Source: Cephalotus follicularis (taxonomy: Eukaryota; Streptophyta; Magnoliopsida; Oxalidales; Cephalotaceae). From it: a DNA stretch of 64,000 nucleotides. The stretch covers positions 62,001 to 126,000 of the forward strand of contig BDDD01001823.1 in NCBI GenBank assembly GCA_001972305.1, read 5' to 3'. Under the pieces are notes generated by a model that was given only the letters and a program-made list of their open reading frames with translations, was not told where the DNA came from and did not search any database. The position numbers were made by a program, and so were the translations under genes. This document shows, piece after piece, positions 11,681 through 23,188 of this stretch (position 1 is the stretch's first letter; each line of letters opens with the position of its first letter).

Positions 11681-12881
11681 TGTCACACCCCGCTTGCATT
11701 AACAACATACAACATGGCAATTTAACAGATATCCAACTTATGCAGAGAACGACAAAATTTAAAACTTTTAAACAGACATCATCTTGCGGAAGCATTTATA
11801 TATAAGCTGAAAACAAACGGAACCATGCGTCCCATACCGCATGATTCCCACAACATCCACGGTAAAACATAGTTAAAAAGCCCACAAGCGGAGCATGATC
11901 CAAAGTTGATACAACAACAATAGCGAAACATTAGTACATAACCAAGTACAACATGTTCGCTACACTGCTTTACAAAAACTTAAAGCATAAAACTCCGTCA
12001 CATCACAATCTGATACGGCCATGCCTGGCGATATCCAAAACGCAGCATCAATCTACAACAGTAGGGGGTTAGCCTTTGTCCTCACTCGGCCAAAGTCATA
12101 AAAACAACACAATAACAATAAAACCAAAGTATGAAAGCAGTATGATGCAGTACATACTATATCTCGATGCATATATATAAATATATGCATATGCCAAAAC
12201 ACGATGTCACGATATCACCGAAACCAAGGTGCCACAATGTCACAATATCACAATGCACGGTCTCAACCAAGTCCAAAGGACTACATAATACACGGTTCAC
12301 GGTTCACGGTACACGGAAGGTACGAAGAGCGTCGCCAACTCCTGGCCCCGACGTCGTACATCCCAACATCGGCCACCTTCAACAAGCCCGAACGCCCACT
12401 GTCAAGCCCCCAATCTTCACGGTTTCAACGCACAAGCTCCGTAGCTTCAACACACACACACTTTCACTCTCAAACTCTCTTGAATCACAAAGAAAGATGG
12501 AGGAAGAGGAGAGAAATGTTGTGTTTTAAGGAGAAAACCCGGCCCCCCATCTGCCAAATGCCATAATACCAAAAACACTCTCCCATTTCTCATTTAAGGC
12601 AGAAAACACGTGGGCTATCTGGCGCTTGGCAGTCGGCTGTTTCTGTCGACACTCCCACCAGCCGGCTGCCGCCTCTTGGCAGCTGGCTGCCACGCCCAGC
12701 TGGGGTCCAGTCGACTGCCTCCCTATGGCAGTCGGCTGCCCCTGCACAAAACACACAACAACACACTTTCTTGCAAAGTTTCAACACGGGAAAGAGGGAA
12801 AACACGATTCTCATTAACACAAGGTGTAAAATTACATTACAAAAGCAACATTACACATAAATGAAAATCCCGGGCGTTACA
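11681..12881 (-). repeat. Gypsy-1 5' LTR with 1.08-kb internal deletion
   Basis: It is nearly identical by eye to both ends of the 3' LTR (7059-7751 and 8812-9337) but lacks the middle. The deletion joint is near 12373 (acatcggcc directly followed by accttcaac) and removes the distal palindrome array. Confidence 0.9.
12630..12738. repeat. Proximal palindrome array, 5 units
   Basis: Units are CAGTCGGCTG, CAGCCGGCTG (a perfect GC-rich palindrome), CAGCTGGCTG, CAGTCGACTG and CAGTCGGCTG. Their order matches the array at 9065-9194. Confidence 0.88.
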
Positions 12882-12886
12882 CCAAG

Positions 12887-13603
12887 GCTGGGAGCCAACC
12901 CTTCAGAAGAGCAAAAGGCCAAGAGGTCCAAATGGTTAGATGAGGACGAGCAAGCTCGTTGCCTAGCAATTTCGGGTATGGTCCCAGAATTGCAGAGACA
13001 GCCCAAGAAACTTGATACCCTAGGAGCCATACTTCTTCGTCTTTAGGAGTTGTATGGATCCCGGTCGAGTACCGAGAGGTTTAACTTGTCCCGTCAACTC
13101 TTCTGCACAAGGATGTCTGAGGGATCTTCAGTCCACGAAAATGGATTGAAGATGATAGATCTTGTTGAGCAGCTGGCTCATTTAGATCTTACCATGCACA
13201 ATGATTTCTATAGTGACCTAGTTCTATCATCCCTCCCTAGGTCAAACTCCCAGTTCATCACGAATTTCCACATGAACAAGGTGGATACTAATCTACCTGA
13301 ACTTGTGGAAATGCTTCGTACGGCCGAAGTAGACATGGGCCACAGTAGGTCCAAGTCTGATGTGATGTTTCTCCCATCTACTTCTTCCAGGACACCTCCG
13401 AGACGCAGCAGATCGAGAGGGTCCAAGTCCAAGGGCAAGGCGCCCATGAAACCTAAAGGGAAGAAGAAGAACCAAGGCAGAAAGCCAGAAGTGCCGACGG
13501 GGCCAATGGTTGGGGGATCAGTTCTAGATACGATCTAGTAGATGCAGGATGATGACTGTTGCTTCTATTGTGTGAAGCACGGACATTGGAGATCACAGTG
13601 AAG
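12887..13603 (+). pseudogene. Copia-1 gag, 3' part with zinc knuckle
   Basis: This continues the gag begun at 6919. An Arg/Lys-Ser-rich stretch (RTPPRRSRSRGSKSKGK) near 13390-13450 precedes a zinc knuckle (CFYCVKHGHW) near 13560. Stops: TAG at 13044-13046 where Gln is usual (before ELYGS), TAG at 13536, and TGA at the last knuckle Cys near 13600. Gag binds RNA through the knuckle. Confidence 0.85.
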
Positions 13604-13651
13604 TGAGTTCCAAAGTCCAAGTCTGTAGGTGCCTCAGGGTCAGACACTTTC

Positions 13652-14092
13652 ATGATTAAGCTTTTTATAGATACTAATGTTAGTTCAACTTGGGTTTTTG
13701 ATTCAGGTTGTGGAACTAATATTTGTAACTCTTTGCAGGGGCTAAGAGGAGCTGGACAACTAAGAGAGGCTAAAGCATTGGACTTGCATCTAGGTGATGG
13801 ATCGAGGATTCACACCACGGCAATAGGCGTTTTTGAATTGTCTTTTTGTAATGGCCATGTAATTAAACTTGATCCTTGTTACTTTGTAAAGAACCTTGTT
13901 AGAAACATTGTTTCTTTTTCTTATTTGTATAAGATGGGCATGGGGCTCACTTTTTCTACATATGGCTATAGACTTATGCAAAACGATGTTCTTTTATGTG
14001 AGGGACACATTGACAATGGGATCTATGTTTTAAATACTAATGCACAAATGGCTTTAATAATTCAAATTGGAACAAGCACTAAAAGACAATGA
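13652..14092 (+). pseudogene. Copia-1 protease and pre-integrase region
   Basis: The aspartic protease active-site triplet DSG appears in WVFDSGCGTNIC near residue 18-28. DLHLGDGSRI and the pre-integrase segment (GHIDNGIYVLN) follow. The protease would cleave the polyprotein. The frame is cut by TGA at 14090-14092 and continues in the same frame with the integrase zinc region. Confidence 0.85.
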
Positions 14093-15090
14093 GAGATAAG
14101 CGATGTAAACCCTTCATATATATGGCATAGTAGATTAGGTCATCCTAGTCTGGGTAGACTACCACGTTTGGTTAAGGATGGTCTTTTAGACATTCAGGAC
14201 GTGGAGTCCTTTCCAGAGTGTGAGCCATGTCTTATTGGCAAGATGACCAAATCTCCCTTCTCCGGGGTAGGAGAAACGGTTGTGGACATACTGGCTCTTA
14301 TCCACACTGACGTCTGGGGACCTATGTCAGTCAATGCTAGTGGAGTTTTCCCTACTTCATCACCTTTACCGGTGACTTGTCTCAGTATGGTTATGTGTTT
14401 CTGATGAAACACAAGTCTGAGGCCTTCGAGAGGTTCAAAGAATTTAGACTAGAAGTAGAAAAGCAAATGTGTAAACCCATCAAGGTCCTCCAGTCGGATC
14501 GAGGTGGTGAATACCTATCTACTGAATTCCTGGGTTATCTGAGGGATAACAGAATTCAGTCTCAATGGACACCTCTAGGAACACCACAACATAATGGTGT
14601 GTCCAAGTGGAGGAATCGGACTTTGATGAACATGGTCCAGTTTATGATGTCTTTCACAGATCTTCCTATATCATTCTGGGGTTATGAACTGCATGTGGCG
14701 GTGCACACCCTAAACCGAATTCCTTCAAAATCCATCCCCTCCACTCCGTACGAGGTGCACAAAGGGAGGAAACCTAGCCTAAACCATTGGAGCGTTCGGG
14801 GCTATCCAGCTTATGTTAGAAGGGCGAAACCTTCTAAGCTTGAGGCAAGAGTGAATCATTACCGGTTTGTGGGGTATCCTAAGGAGAGCAAAGGATACTT
14901 CTTTTACCATCCCAAAGATCAAAAGGTTTTTGTATCGCTTATTGCCAAATTCCTAGAGAAGGAATACCTACTTGCAGGGACCAGTGGGAGCAAGGTGAAA
15001 CTAAGAGAGTTATCACCTGGTAAAAGCCCACAAGATGAGGAGGAATTAGAGGTTCAACCCTATACAGACACAGTTGGGGAAGGTTCCTAA
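14093..15090 (+). pseudogene. Copia-1 integrase
   Basis: The zinc-binding HH-CC region (IWHSRLGHPS, then CEPCLIGKMTKSPF) lies at 14120-14250. The catalytic core starts with IHTDVWGP (first Asp) near 14305, then SDRGGEY (second Asp) near 14495, and QHNGVSKWRNRTL near 14590, where the usual catalytic Glu (commonly in a SER motif) reads Lys. A frameshift lies near 14345. The C-terminal part has the FVGYPKESKGYFFY motif, and TAA ends the frame at 15088-15090, after which the frame stays open. Integrase would insert the cDNA. Confidence 0.85.
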
Positions 15091-16186
15091 CCTGAGTGTA
15101 GATCTCAGTTAGGCGCTCCTCTTGGGAGGAGATCGGGCAGAGTTCCAGTACCTCCTGAGAGATATGGCTTTCTCATTGGGGACACTGAGGAACTCAACGA
15201 CATCGATGATGACAAGCCTGTCAGCTACGATGAGGCAGTGAAGTGCACTGAATCTGGGTCATGGCTAGAGGCCATGAAATTCGAGATGGACTCCATGGAC
15301 GCCAAAAAAGTATGGAACTTGGTCGATGCACCTGAGGGTATTAACCCTATTGGTTGCAAATGGGTCTTCAAGAGGAAGATTGGCGCTGATGGTAAGATAG
15401 AGACTTATAAAGCGCGATTGGTCACGAAAGGGTATAGGCAAAGACACGGAGTCAACTATACCGAAACTTTCTCACCAGTCACTATGCTTAAGTCCATCCA
15501 GATGCTGCTTGCTATTGTCGCTCATTGCGATTATGAGATATGGAAAATGGATGTCAAGACAGCGTTCTTGAATGACTTTCTTGGAGAGGAGATTTACACG
15601 TCCCAACCTGATGGGTTTGCATCCATGGAGCATCCACAAAGAATGTGTATGCTCCAAAGGTCGATCTACAGCCTTAAGCAAGCATCTCGTAGCTGGAACA
15701 TCCGTTTTGACGAGACCGATAAGCCTTTCAGTTTCATCAAAAACGTGGATGAGCCTTGGGTCTACCAGAAACAGGATGACACGAATATCACATTCTTGGT
15801 ACTATACGTGGACGACATACTAATCATGGGGAATGATGTGGGTATGTTGCAGTCCGTTAAAGTATGGTTATCCAAGAACTTCTCCACGAAGGAATTCAGA
15901 GAGGCATCCTATATTTTGGGTATAAAGATCTATAGAGATAGATCTAATAGGTTGTTGGGACTCTCCCAAAGCCAGTACATCAGCAAGGTGCTGAAGCGTT
16001 ATGGCCTTGGGAATTCGAGGCGGGGCCTTCTTTCGATTGTCCATGGAATTCACCTCTCCAAGAGGATGTCTCCACAGACAAATGAGGAGGCAGTCGTATG
16101 CTTCGGCAGTTGGCTCCATCATGTATGTCATGCTGTGTACTAGACCTGATGTTGCCTATGCCTTGGGAATGGCAAGTCGATTTTAG
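15091..16186 (+). pseudogene. Copia-1 reverse transcriptase
   Basis: The 301-codon ORF at 15238-16143 carries copia RT motifs: GCKWVFKRKIGADGKIETYK, ARLVTKGYRQ, KMDVKTAFLND, SIYSLKQASRSWN and the active-site box LYVDDILIMG at 15799-15828. A frameshift near 16085 moves the end (YVMLCTRPDVAYALGM) to another frame. TAG follows at 16184-16186, after which the frame reopens into RNase H. RT copies the RNA in the particle. Confidence 0.9.
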
Positions 16187-16770
16187 TCTGATCCCGGTGA
16201 GAAACATTGGGAGGCAGTCAAGGGGGTAATCAAATACCCGAGGAGGACTCAGGATACCTTCTTGGTCTATGGAGGAGACAGTGAGTTGAAATTAGAGGGC
16301 TTTACAGACTCTAGTTTCAATAGTGATCCGGCTGATCACAAATCCATGTCAGGATATGTTTTCATCCTGAACGGAGGTGTTGTGAGCTGGAGGAGTTCTA
16401 AGCAAGAGACTACTACTGACTCCACGACTGAAGCGGAATATGTTGCAGCCTCAGATGCCGCTAAGGAAGCTGTTTGGATAAAAAAGTTCATTGCTGAACT
16501 TGATGTGCTTCCAACCATTGCACGTCAAGTTGTGGTATACTGTGACAACAATGGGGCTGTTGCACAAGCCAAAGAACCCCGGTCTCATCATTGCTCCAAG
16601 CACATACAGCGACGGTGTCACTTGATTAGATAGATCATCGACAGAGGAGACATTACCCTTGAGAGAGTTACCACAGAGGCAAACTTAGCAGACCCACTGA
16701 CCAAGGCCTTGAGCAGCATAGTTCTAGAGAGACATCGGAGTGCCATGGGCTTAGGCTATCGGTCGTCGTA
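16187..16770 (+). pseudogene. Copia-1 RNase H
   Basis: RNase H motifs are present: GFTDSSFNSD (Asp), SGYVFILNGGVVSWRSSKQ, STTEAEYVAASDAAKEAVW (Glu) and YCDNNGAVAQAKEP. The frame meets TAG at 16631-16633 but continues to RVTTEANLADPLTKAL, the usual C-terminus, before the polypurine tract. Confidence 0.88.
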
Positions 16771-16781
16771 GCTATAGGGCC

Positions 16782-16792
16782 AAGTGGGAGAT
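16782..16792 (+). promoter_or_regulatory. Copia polypurine tract
   Basis: aagtgggagat directly precedes the 3' LTR start TGTTAGG. The same tract, degraded to aagttggagat, precedes the LTR at 37490. Confidence 0.85.
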
Positions 16793-18064
16793 TGTTAGGT
16801 TAGGCGTATCCCTGTATACCACGAAATGGCTCGTTTGTATATTTGCATGTGCATATTTGTTTAATGGCAAGGCTATGTGGCTCATCCCAACCAACCAAAG
16901 GGAACAAATTAATTATAAGTAATTAATTGTATGCCACAATAGCATCCTGTCACATCCAAAGGGTTGGATCTCTTGCCAATAGGGCTATGAGAATGAGATC
17001 CTTAGTTCTTGTGACAAATGTTCCAAGTCATAGGTTCACTTTCTTAGGGCCATTGATGAACCATGAAGACTTGTCACGTTATGCTTGCTCCTGGGTTATA
17101 AGTGGAGGTTGGTTATCTTGTAGCCAATTGGGTTTATCCCTAAAGCTAAATGTGAGGTGTATGCTAGAGAGCAGGACACTGAACAGACCCACCAATAGGA
17201 AACCTATTTGGATAGTCAATATCCAATGTCAATAGGATTCCTATGGTCTCAGTAGTGTATAGTCTATGGTGACTAGTAGGTCCATAGCCTACGTTATCTC
17301 CTTTGACCTGAGCGGCTGGCATGCATTGTGTGGTAACTACTTGACATTCATTTTTGTCTTCCCCAGCACTAGCCAGGTGCTAGGAAAATGGTTATCTTTG
17401 GGTTTTGTGGGAGCTGCATTGAGATGTATGGGCAAGTGCGCAATAGGGGATTGTCACACCCGGGCTGAGGGTGACCGACTCTATTTGTCTATGTACATTG
17501 CAGAATTAAAAGTCCTGATTTGACATAGGTGGACTATGAACGAGAGGTTCCCGTGGGAGGTCTACCGACAGTCTCAGTGCGATCATAGATTCATATCTAT
17601 CAGAACAATACTATGGGTGACATTCATCCAAACCCTAGGCTGTGATCAGAACCATGTATGACAATGGAAATATGCCACATATGCTGATGACTAGATAAAG
17701 CGAATGGCTATTCAGACCATGATTGATAGACATGGTAATACACGAATTCGGGGGGTGACTGGCTCTCACACCGCGGGTGCTCTGATAGTCGGCGTACTAT
17801 TGGAGTGGTCGTGCCAGATGACAGGGTGCACTGGGAATTTATCATCATACCAGAGAACGACATTCTTTCGGGTCCTGCCTGACTTTGAATAGGTTAATAT
17901 GTGGTGGGACACATATCATTTAGTGAAAGGACAACATCAGAGAAGATGTTGCTTTGCTAGTGAGTATTTCGTTTGATGGATTTAGGTCCATTCAATGCCA
18001 CGATGAAATATTCCATGCAAAGGCTTATTTTGAAATAGAAGAGATTGTCATATTCTTTGTCTTG

Positions 18065-18357
18065 GGCGTTGTCGCCTTAGTTGCCCGTCGACGCCAATGT
18101 CCAGTTGGGCTGCTGGGCGTTGATGCCAAGGGATTGCGTTGACACTGAAAAAACCAGTAGCTTTACACGTCGATGCCAAGAGGGCATCACGTTGACGTCT
18201 AAACTAGAATGGCCGTCGGTCGTTCACGCTATGTGTGAATGGCATTGACACTAGAAAAACCTGTAGCTATACACGTTGACGCGATGAGGTTTTGGCGTTG
18301 ACGCGAAGATAAATGACACTATGCACCTGTCTCATATTATACATGGCGATGACGCCT
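18065..18357. repeat. GCGTTGACGCC array in shared copia LTR
   Basis: About ten units, homologous to those at 5258-5602 but with independent substitutions (GCGTTGTCGCC, CGTCGACGCC, GCGTTGATGCC, ACGTTGACGTC, GCGTTGACGCG, GCGATGACGCC). Confidence 0.85.
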
Positions 18358-18413
18358 TTTTGTAATATGAGATGCGTACATGTTCACGCCAGGAGGAGAG
18401 AGAAAGTCAGCAC

Positions 18414-18421
18414 TATAAATA
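18414..18421 (+). promoter_or_regulatory. Copia LTR TATA box
   Basis: TATAAATA lies 57 bp after the array in the same context as 5627-5634. Confidence 0.7.
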
Positions 18422-19340
18422 GTTTGATAGAAACTTGCTAAACACACTTGGACTCTTTCTTTCTCTCTCTTCCCTCCCGTGTCATCTCTTCTACTTGCTC
18501 TTGTACGCGTCGATACCTATCGCCTACTCGTCGACGCCTGTGTCTCCTGGTACGTTAAAGTAGCCATTTTCAAGCCTCCTTTCACCACTCAAACGTCATT
18601 ATATGTGGAGATAACTTGCACACTTCTCCTTATGTTTACCTAGAGTGATTTAGACTTGGTTAAACACCTTGCCTTCTCCCATCCGTGGCTTGTGGAGAAC
18701 TTGGAGGTTTTTGAGATTTTGGTGATAAAGAGTAGAGGGATCTATCTTGAAGGCAGGAGTCTTCACCTCCAGTAAGAATCCATTTCTTCCCTCTCTTGTG
18801 GCGCCATGGCAGTGGGTCTTGATGTGGGTGTGTGAACCCTTGCCAAAACCTCCATGGTTCTCTTGCGTTGCTTTGTTTTTCGTCTCATATGGTTAGGGAT
18901 GATGTGGGTGAGGATTGATTGGGCTATGGCTAGGGTTTTGTGTGTTATTCCTTATGATCTTTTGTTAGTGTCCCATTTCTAGGGTTTATGGCAACCCTAG
19001 CTTTCTCAACCCGTTGTAACCGATGCTTGGGCTTATGGTTTTGGTTTAATTGGATGTTGATTAGATGTTCCTTGGCATTTATTGGAACGGTTCAGACTTT
19101 GATTAGGGTATCCCATTGCTTGGGGATTAATCAAATTGAGAGAAATTTAAAATTAATCATCCCTAAATCCCAAAGTACTAATCGATATGTCTTCCGCTAC
19201 GCCAGAGCCACGCGTTCCCAACAGATCAATTATTTGATTGAAAATTAAAATTGATCACCCTATACACCTAATGCCCATAATTGAGATGTTTGTTGTTTTT
19301 CTTCCACTGCGCTTAGAGCCCCTCTTATCGGTTCCCAACA

Positions 19341-21260
19341 AATGGTACCAGAGTGACCTAATGAGCTATAATCAAACCTTTATTTGATATCTAGTGCCTT
19401 GTAGGTTAACTTTGTGGTCTGGCCGATCTTTGCAATTCCAACCCTAGAGTGCAATTGGCTATTTTGGTTCAATTGGAATGTTGCTCATTTTGATTGATTT
19501 TGTCAATTGGATGAACTAGTGTAAACGACTGATTAATGGCTAGTTCGATGAGCCGAAGATTAGTATATAGGGTATTTGAGATGCATGGGAGCATTCAAAC
19601 ATCTGGTTTACAATTTAGTATCTCGAACGGACCTTTACAAGTCATTAACGAGGGTTGAAAAAGTGATTGTAATTTTTCTTGAAAAACTGGTTGTGTGCAA
19701 TTCTTTCTACTAAGACTTTCTGTACTGGTTAGTATAGTCTGTCTAGTAGATAACCTAGCTGTCAAGAGGACAGGCACACACCAGGGTGTTTCGAGCGAAA
19801 ATTTAATTCACTAATACACTCAATTCATTAATATAATGCAATTTATTTCAAAATGAAATATAATATGCGAGAGGAATATTAATATTAGTTTACTGATATT
19901 TAATCGCATTATTCTATTTATTCACTCAACCAAATCGAATGAAAGAGCCATTAGATTAAATGTAGTAAGAGACTATTTTAAGGGACACTAGATTTCAGTT
20001 AATTTAGTGGAAGTTGCATTCCCGGCCAGCCATTAGTAAAATCAACAAGTCATTATATATTAAATTGTTTACGTGTTTATTCATTCAATATATTGGTTAT
20101 TTTTTTTGAATTTCTTATGCATTTTGGTAGGCTTGGGACTAGACCCAGCTTTCTGCTTTCTTTTGTGGATGATTTAATTCCTTTATTATACTGGGAATTC
20201 ATATGGTCTGTAATAAGGCTACCTGCGTGCGCCATAAAATTTTCTTGCTCTTAATTTTATTCGTGCTACAATAGAAATCTCTTCTCCCTCTTTTGTATTT
20301 CTTTTTCTTTTTATTCTGTACATTCTATGTAAGTTTCTAGAAAAGGAGCAATGGAGATTGAAGAGATGATCAAGAAGATTGCAAGACCAAGTGAAGGCCA
20401 TGTATGCATGGCAACATTTGTAATAATGTAATTTAAATTAGTACACTCGCGTGATCACTGATAGTTTAAGTCCCAAGTTAGGCCACTTTTAGGGTGCATG
20501 AGATGGATGGTTTTCTTTTTGCAAACAATCCAAACACGTCCAAGCATGTAAGCCGTTCCAAATGCATTTGAAGATTAAAATGAATCTTAAAAATGGCTTT
20601 GGGTAAAAATAATAAAATTTGATGAGACCATAAAATTCCTCCAAACCTAGAAATAATAAGTCCATAAGCGGTGGGCCATATGGCTGCCCTGTCGTTGGCC
20701 TTCCATCATCCTCATTGAATGGTGTGGACATATTGGGGATAGCAACAGCCCTTCGCTGAGGTCCTTTGTATGACCATTTATGTTCAATTTCAGTACAGCG
20801 GTTGTACAGGAAGGAAGTGACCATGTTTTGGTACTCTGACACGCTCCCGGGTGGGTATCAAAACGGGTCCATTTCCTTGAGGATTATAGGTTTGACTTAT
20901 ACCTGGACCATATTGTTGGCACAGCCCTACGCTATGGACTATATGGGTCTACAGGCCGAATCTTGTATCGGATCTTACACTAAGGGCAAGAGGTCCTAAT
21001 GTAAACTAGTATACATACCTACCTATTAGGGTATTGTGGTTTGTCATGCCGTCCGCTGAGCCCATAGTCTGCTGGATCGATTTCAATCCCCACTAGGAGG
21101 CAAGAGGCTTCCCGAGTTCCACATTGGAGGTGTGGGATACGATTAGAATAGTAGGATGAGACATAATTACAAAAGACTATGGGTTATGGTAATAACATTA
21201 ATTGGAATAATCTGCTAATACTTCCCTCACATTTCTCTAAATAGGTTGCTAGACATACTC
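19341..21260 (+). other. Copia-2 leader
   Basis: About 1.9 kb of non-coding leader follows the primer site. The part from 20718 matches 6361-6900 in Copia-1. The first 1.4 kb has no counterpart there. It is AT-rich at 19800-20120. No conserved ORF is seen. Confidence 0.6.
19343..19354 (+). promoter_or_regulatory. Copia-2 primer binding site
   Basis: TGGTACCAGAGT lies 2 bp after the LTR end and differs little from the canonical TGGTATCAGAGC initiator tRNA-Met site. It shows that this LTR is a 5' LTR for the sequence to its right. Confidence 0.8.
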
Positions 21261-21877
21261 AATCTTACTCAATTGGCAGTCAGCACCATACAAATATGTT
21301 TAATGGTCCATAATCATGCAATGGCAGCGTTAGGTACGCTTTATAATCACGAGCATGAGATAGGCTCATGTGATGACTGAATATTCCCAACCCTTCATGC
21401 TAACCCATCAAATCATGACAAGACTAAGGAGGTCAAATGGTTGCATGAAAATAAGCGATCTTGTTGCTTAGCACTCGATAGCATGGAGCTATCATTGCAA
21501 AGATAGCATGAGCACCCTGTAACCTTAAGGGCCATCCTTACACAACCAAGAGAGTTGTTTGGCTCTAAATGAGGCAGATTTGGTCTGTAATTGAACTGAA
21601 TCAGCCACACTCGTACTTCCATTTTCTTGCAGGACAACATCCAAGAGGGATAGATTAAGGTGATCATGTTCCAAAGGAAAGGGGCCTTACAAGATGAAAG
21701 GGTAAAGCACAAGGAGTGCAACGAGTTTCCATCAATGAAAGGATCACAAGGAGAATGCTTGATGTGTGAAGCAAGGCATCAAAAAGGAAAACTGTAAAAG
21801 TTACTTAAATCCACATATTCTTTATAGGATACAATGTAAGTTGAACTTGCGTAAGGAACTCAGGTTATGACACTAAC
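21261..21877 (+). pseudogene. Copia-2 gag remnant
   Basis: The segment is collinear at the DNA level with Copia-1 gag 6919-7058 and 12887-13710 (shared: gctcatgt-atgactga, ggtcaaatggtt, and near 21755 gatgtgtgaagcaaggcatc, a degraded zinc knuckle). No open frame remains. It is cut at 21877 by the solo LTR. Confidence 0.7.
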
Positions 21878-22032
21878 TATAACGCCCGGGATTTTCGCAC
21901 ATTGTAATTTTTGAATTCCAAATGTAATCTTGCTATTAAATTAATGAGAAAGATGAACTTCCCGACTAATATTTTGATTCGCAATTCAAATCAAAACACT
22001 TAGAGGTATGATTGTTGAGATATTGGTGGGGA

Positions 22033-22161
22033 CAGTCGATTGGCGTGATGAACCAGCCGACTGGTGGACCATTTAATGGAACAGTCGACTGGTGGGATGA
22101 AGCAGCCGATTGGAGGGTTGTCAAGCCACTTGGCAAGCACAGCCAAGAGAACAGCCGACTG
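22033..22161. repeat. Proximal palindrome array, 5 units
   Basis: Units are CAGTCGATTG, CAGCCGACTG, CAGTCGACTG, CAGCCGATTG and CAGCCGACTG, starting 155 bp from the LTR start. Confidence 0.88.
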
Positions 22162-22199
22162 TCGGGGAAGAACAACTGGCGGGTTTATGCTCTGTTTTA

Positions 22200-22226
22200 T
22201 TTGCATGTGACGAAATCACATGCAAA
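22200..22226. repeat. 11-bp inverted repeat after the proximal array
   Basis: TTTGCATGTGA and its exact complement TCACATGCAAA are separated by 5 bp. The LTR near 51901 has a different but similarly placed palindrome at 52230-52245. Confidence 0.8.
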
Positions 22227-23022
22227 AACTGAAAAGGAGAAGTGGGGCGACACCTAGGCGTCATGCGGCTCATGCAGGGGACAGAGACAACACCTGCATG
22301 TTGTCCAGACCGAAAATGAGGCAGTTTTTGACATATGATGCTTAGAAGTTGCCAAAGAGTGAAGGAAATAGCACATGGGCATGCGTTTTAGGGTTGATGA
22401 AGGAGGGAGAGTTTTCAGCTGTTTAAAGCTTCTCCTTTCTCCTCATCTTCCGAGCCACTAAGCTAAAAATAACCTGTGATCTTCGATGGGAAGAAAACAC
22501 TGCTGTGAAGAGAAAACAAGAGATATTTTGAGGGAGAAAAAGGAGACTTTACCTCCTCTGTGAAACCAAAGGAACTGGGGCTTAGAGCTCGAACCTGGAC
22601 TTGCAAACCGGGCCTGGGAAGCTTGGAGGTGCTGTGGTTCATACTAAAAGAAGTGGACTTACAGATTCGTAACTTGGAATCAAAAGGTCGGGGAAGTTAT
22701 GGTTGTATTTTTGAGCTCAAGATTACTGAATGTTATGCGATTGGTTGCCTGCTTGTATGAGCTATGATGTTCAGTTGATATGCCATGGTTACTACTGGTT
22801 TTTCACATGCCATGCTTACTGTTGAGAATCATTTGAGTTCATGTACATGCATACTGAGTTTTATCTTGCTAATGAATTGCTGGATAAATGCATGTTAGCT
22901 GTTGTGTTCTATGGACCCTTTGAGGACTGATTGATGATATTCTGTCTTGAGAACATATATGGATGCTTGCAACGATCCGTTTGGGTAATATATATTAGAT
23001 CGGATGTAACTGGTTTCCCGGA

Positions 23023-23188
23023 ACAGTCGACTGTGAAAGGAAGACTGCCAACTGCTCAATCAAAACAGTCGACTGTTGAAGGATAACAGCCAACTGCCTG
23101 ATGAATAGTCGACTGGTAGAAGGAACCAGCCGACTACTCATGTACAGATTACTCAGAACAGCCGATTGGTGAAGAATCCAGTCGACTG
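23023..23188. repeat. Distal palindrome array, about 8 units
   Basis: Units include CAGTCGACTG (three), CTGCCAACTG, CAGCCAACTG, TAGTCGACTG, CAGCCGACTA and CAGCCGATTG. The array begins 1145 bp from the LTR start. Confidence 0.9.

Larger units (their letters stand above)
7059..12881 (-). mobile_element. Gypsy-1, deleted Del/Tekay-like element inside copia gag
   Basis: Both LTRs start TGTCACACCCCGC and end cccgggcgttaca on the plus strand. The flanking 5-mers cctag and ccaag form a target duplication with one mismatch. The internal part, 9338-11680, is only about 2.3 kb. Going along the minus strand from the primer site it reaches reverse transcriptase almost at once, so gag, protease and the start of reverse transcriptase are missing. 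RNase H and part of integrase follow, with a chromodomain-like C-terminus. The order RT-RH-IN is that of Ty3/gypsy. Movement would need proteins from another copy. Confidence 0.92.
3973..19340 (+). mobile_element. Copia-1, Ty1/copia retrotransposon, interrupted by Gypsy-1
   Basis: The element comprises a 5' LTR (3973-about 6360), a leader, a split gag, protease, integrase, reverse transcriptase and RNase H in the Ty1/copia order, a polypurine tract (16782-16792) and a 3' LTR (16793-19340). Gypsy-1 splits the gag. Stops and frameshifts in every domain make it non-functional. The 5' LTR lacks its last 180 bp and the primer site relative to the downstream LTR. Its 3' LTR also serves as the 5' LTR of the next copy. 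Confidence 0.9.
16793..19340 (+). repeat. Copia LTR shared by Copia-1 and Copia-2 (2548 bp)
   Basis: It starts TGTTAGGTTAGGCG after a polypurine tract and ends gttcccaaca before a primer site. It therefore acts both as a 3' LTR for the element on the left and a 5' LTR for the element on the right. It carries the GTTGACGCC array and a TATA box. Its 3' end has two similar blocks ending in gcgttcccaaca and cggttcccaaca. Confidence 0.88.
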
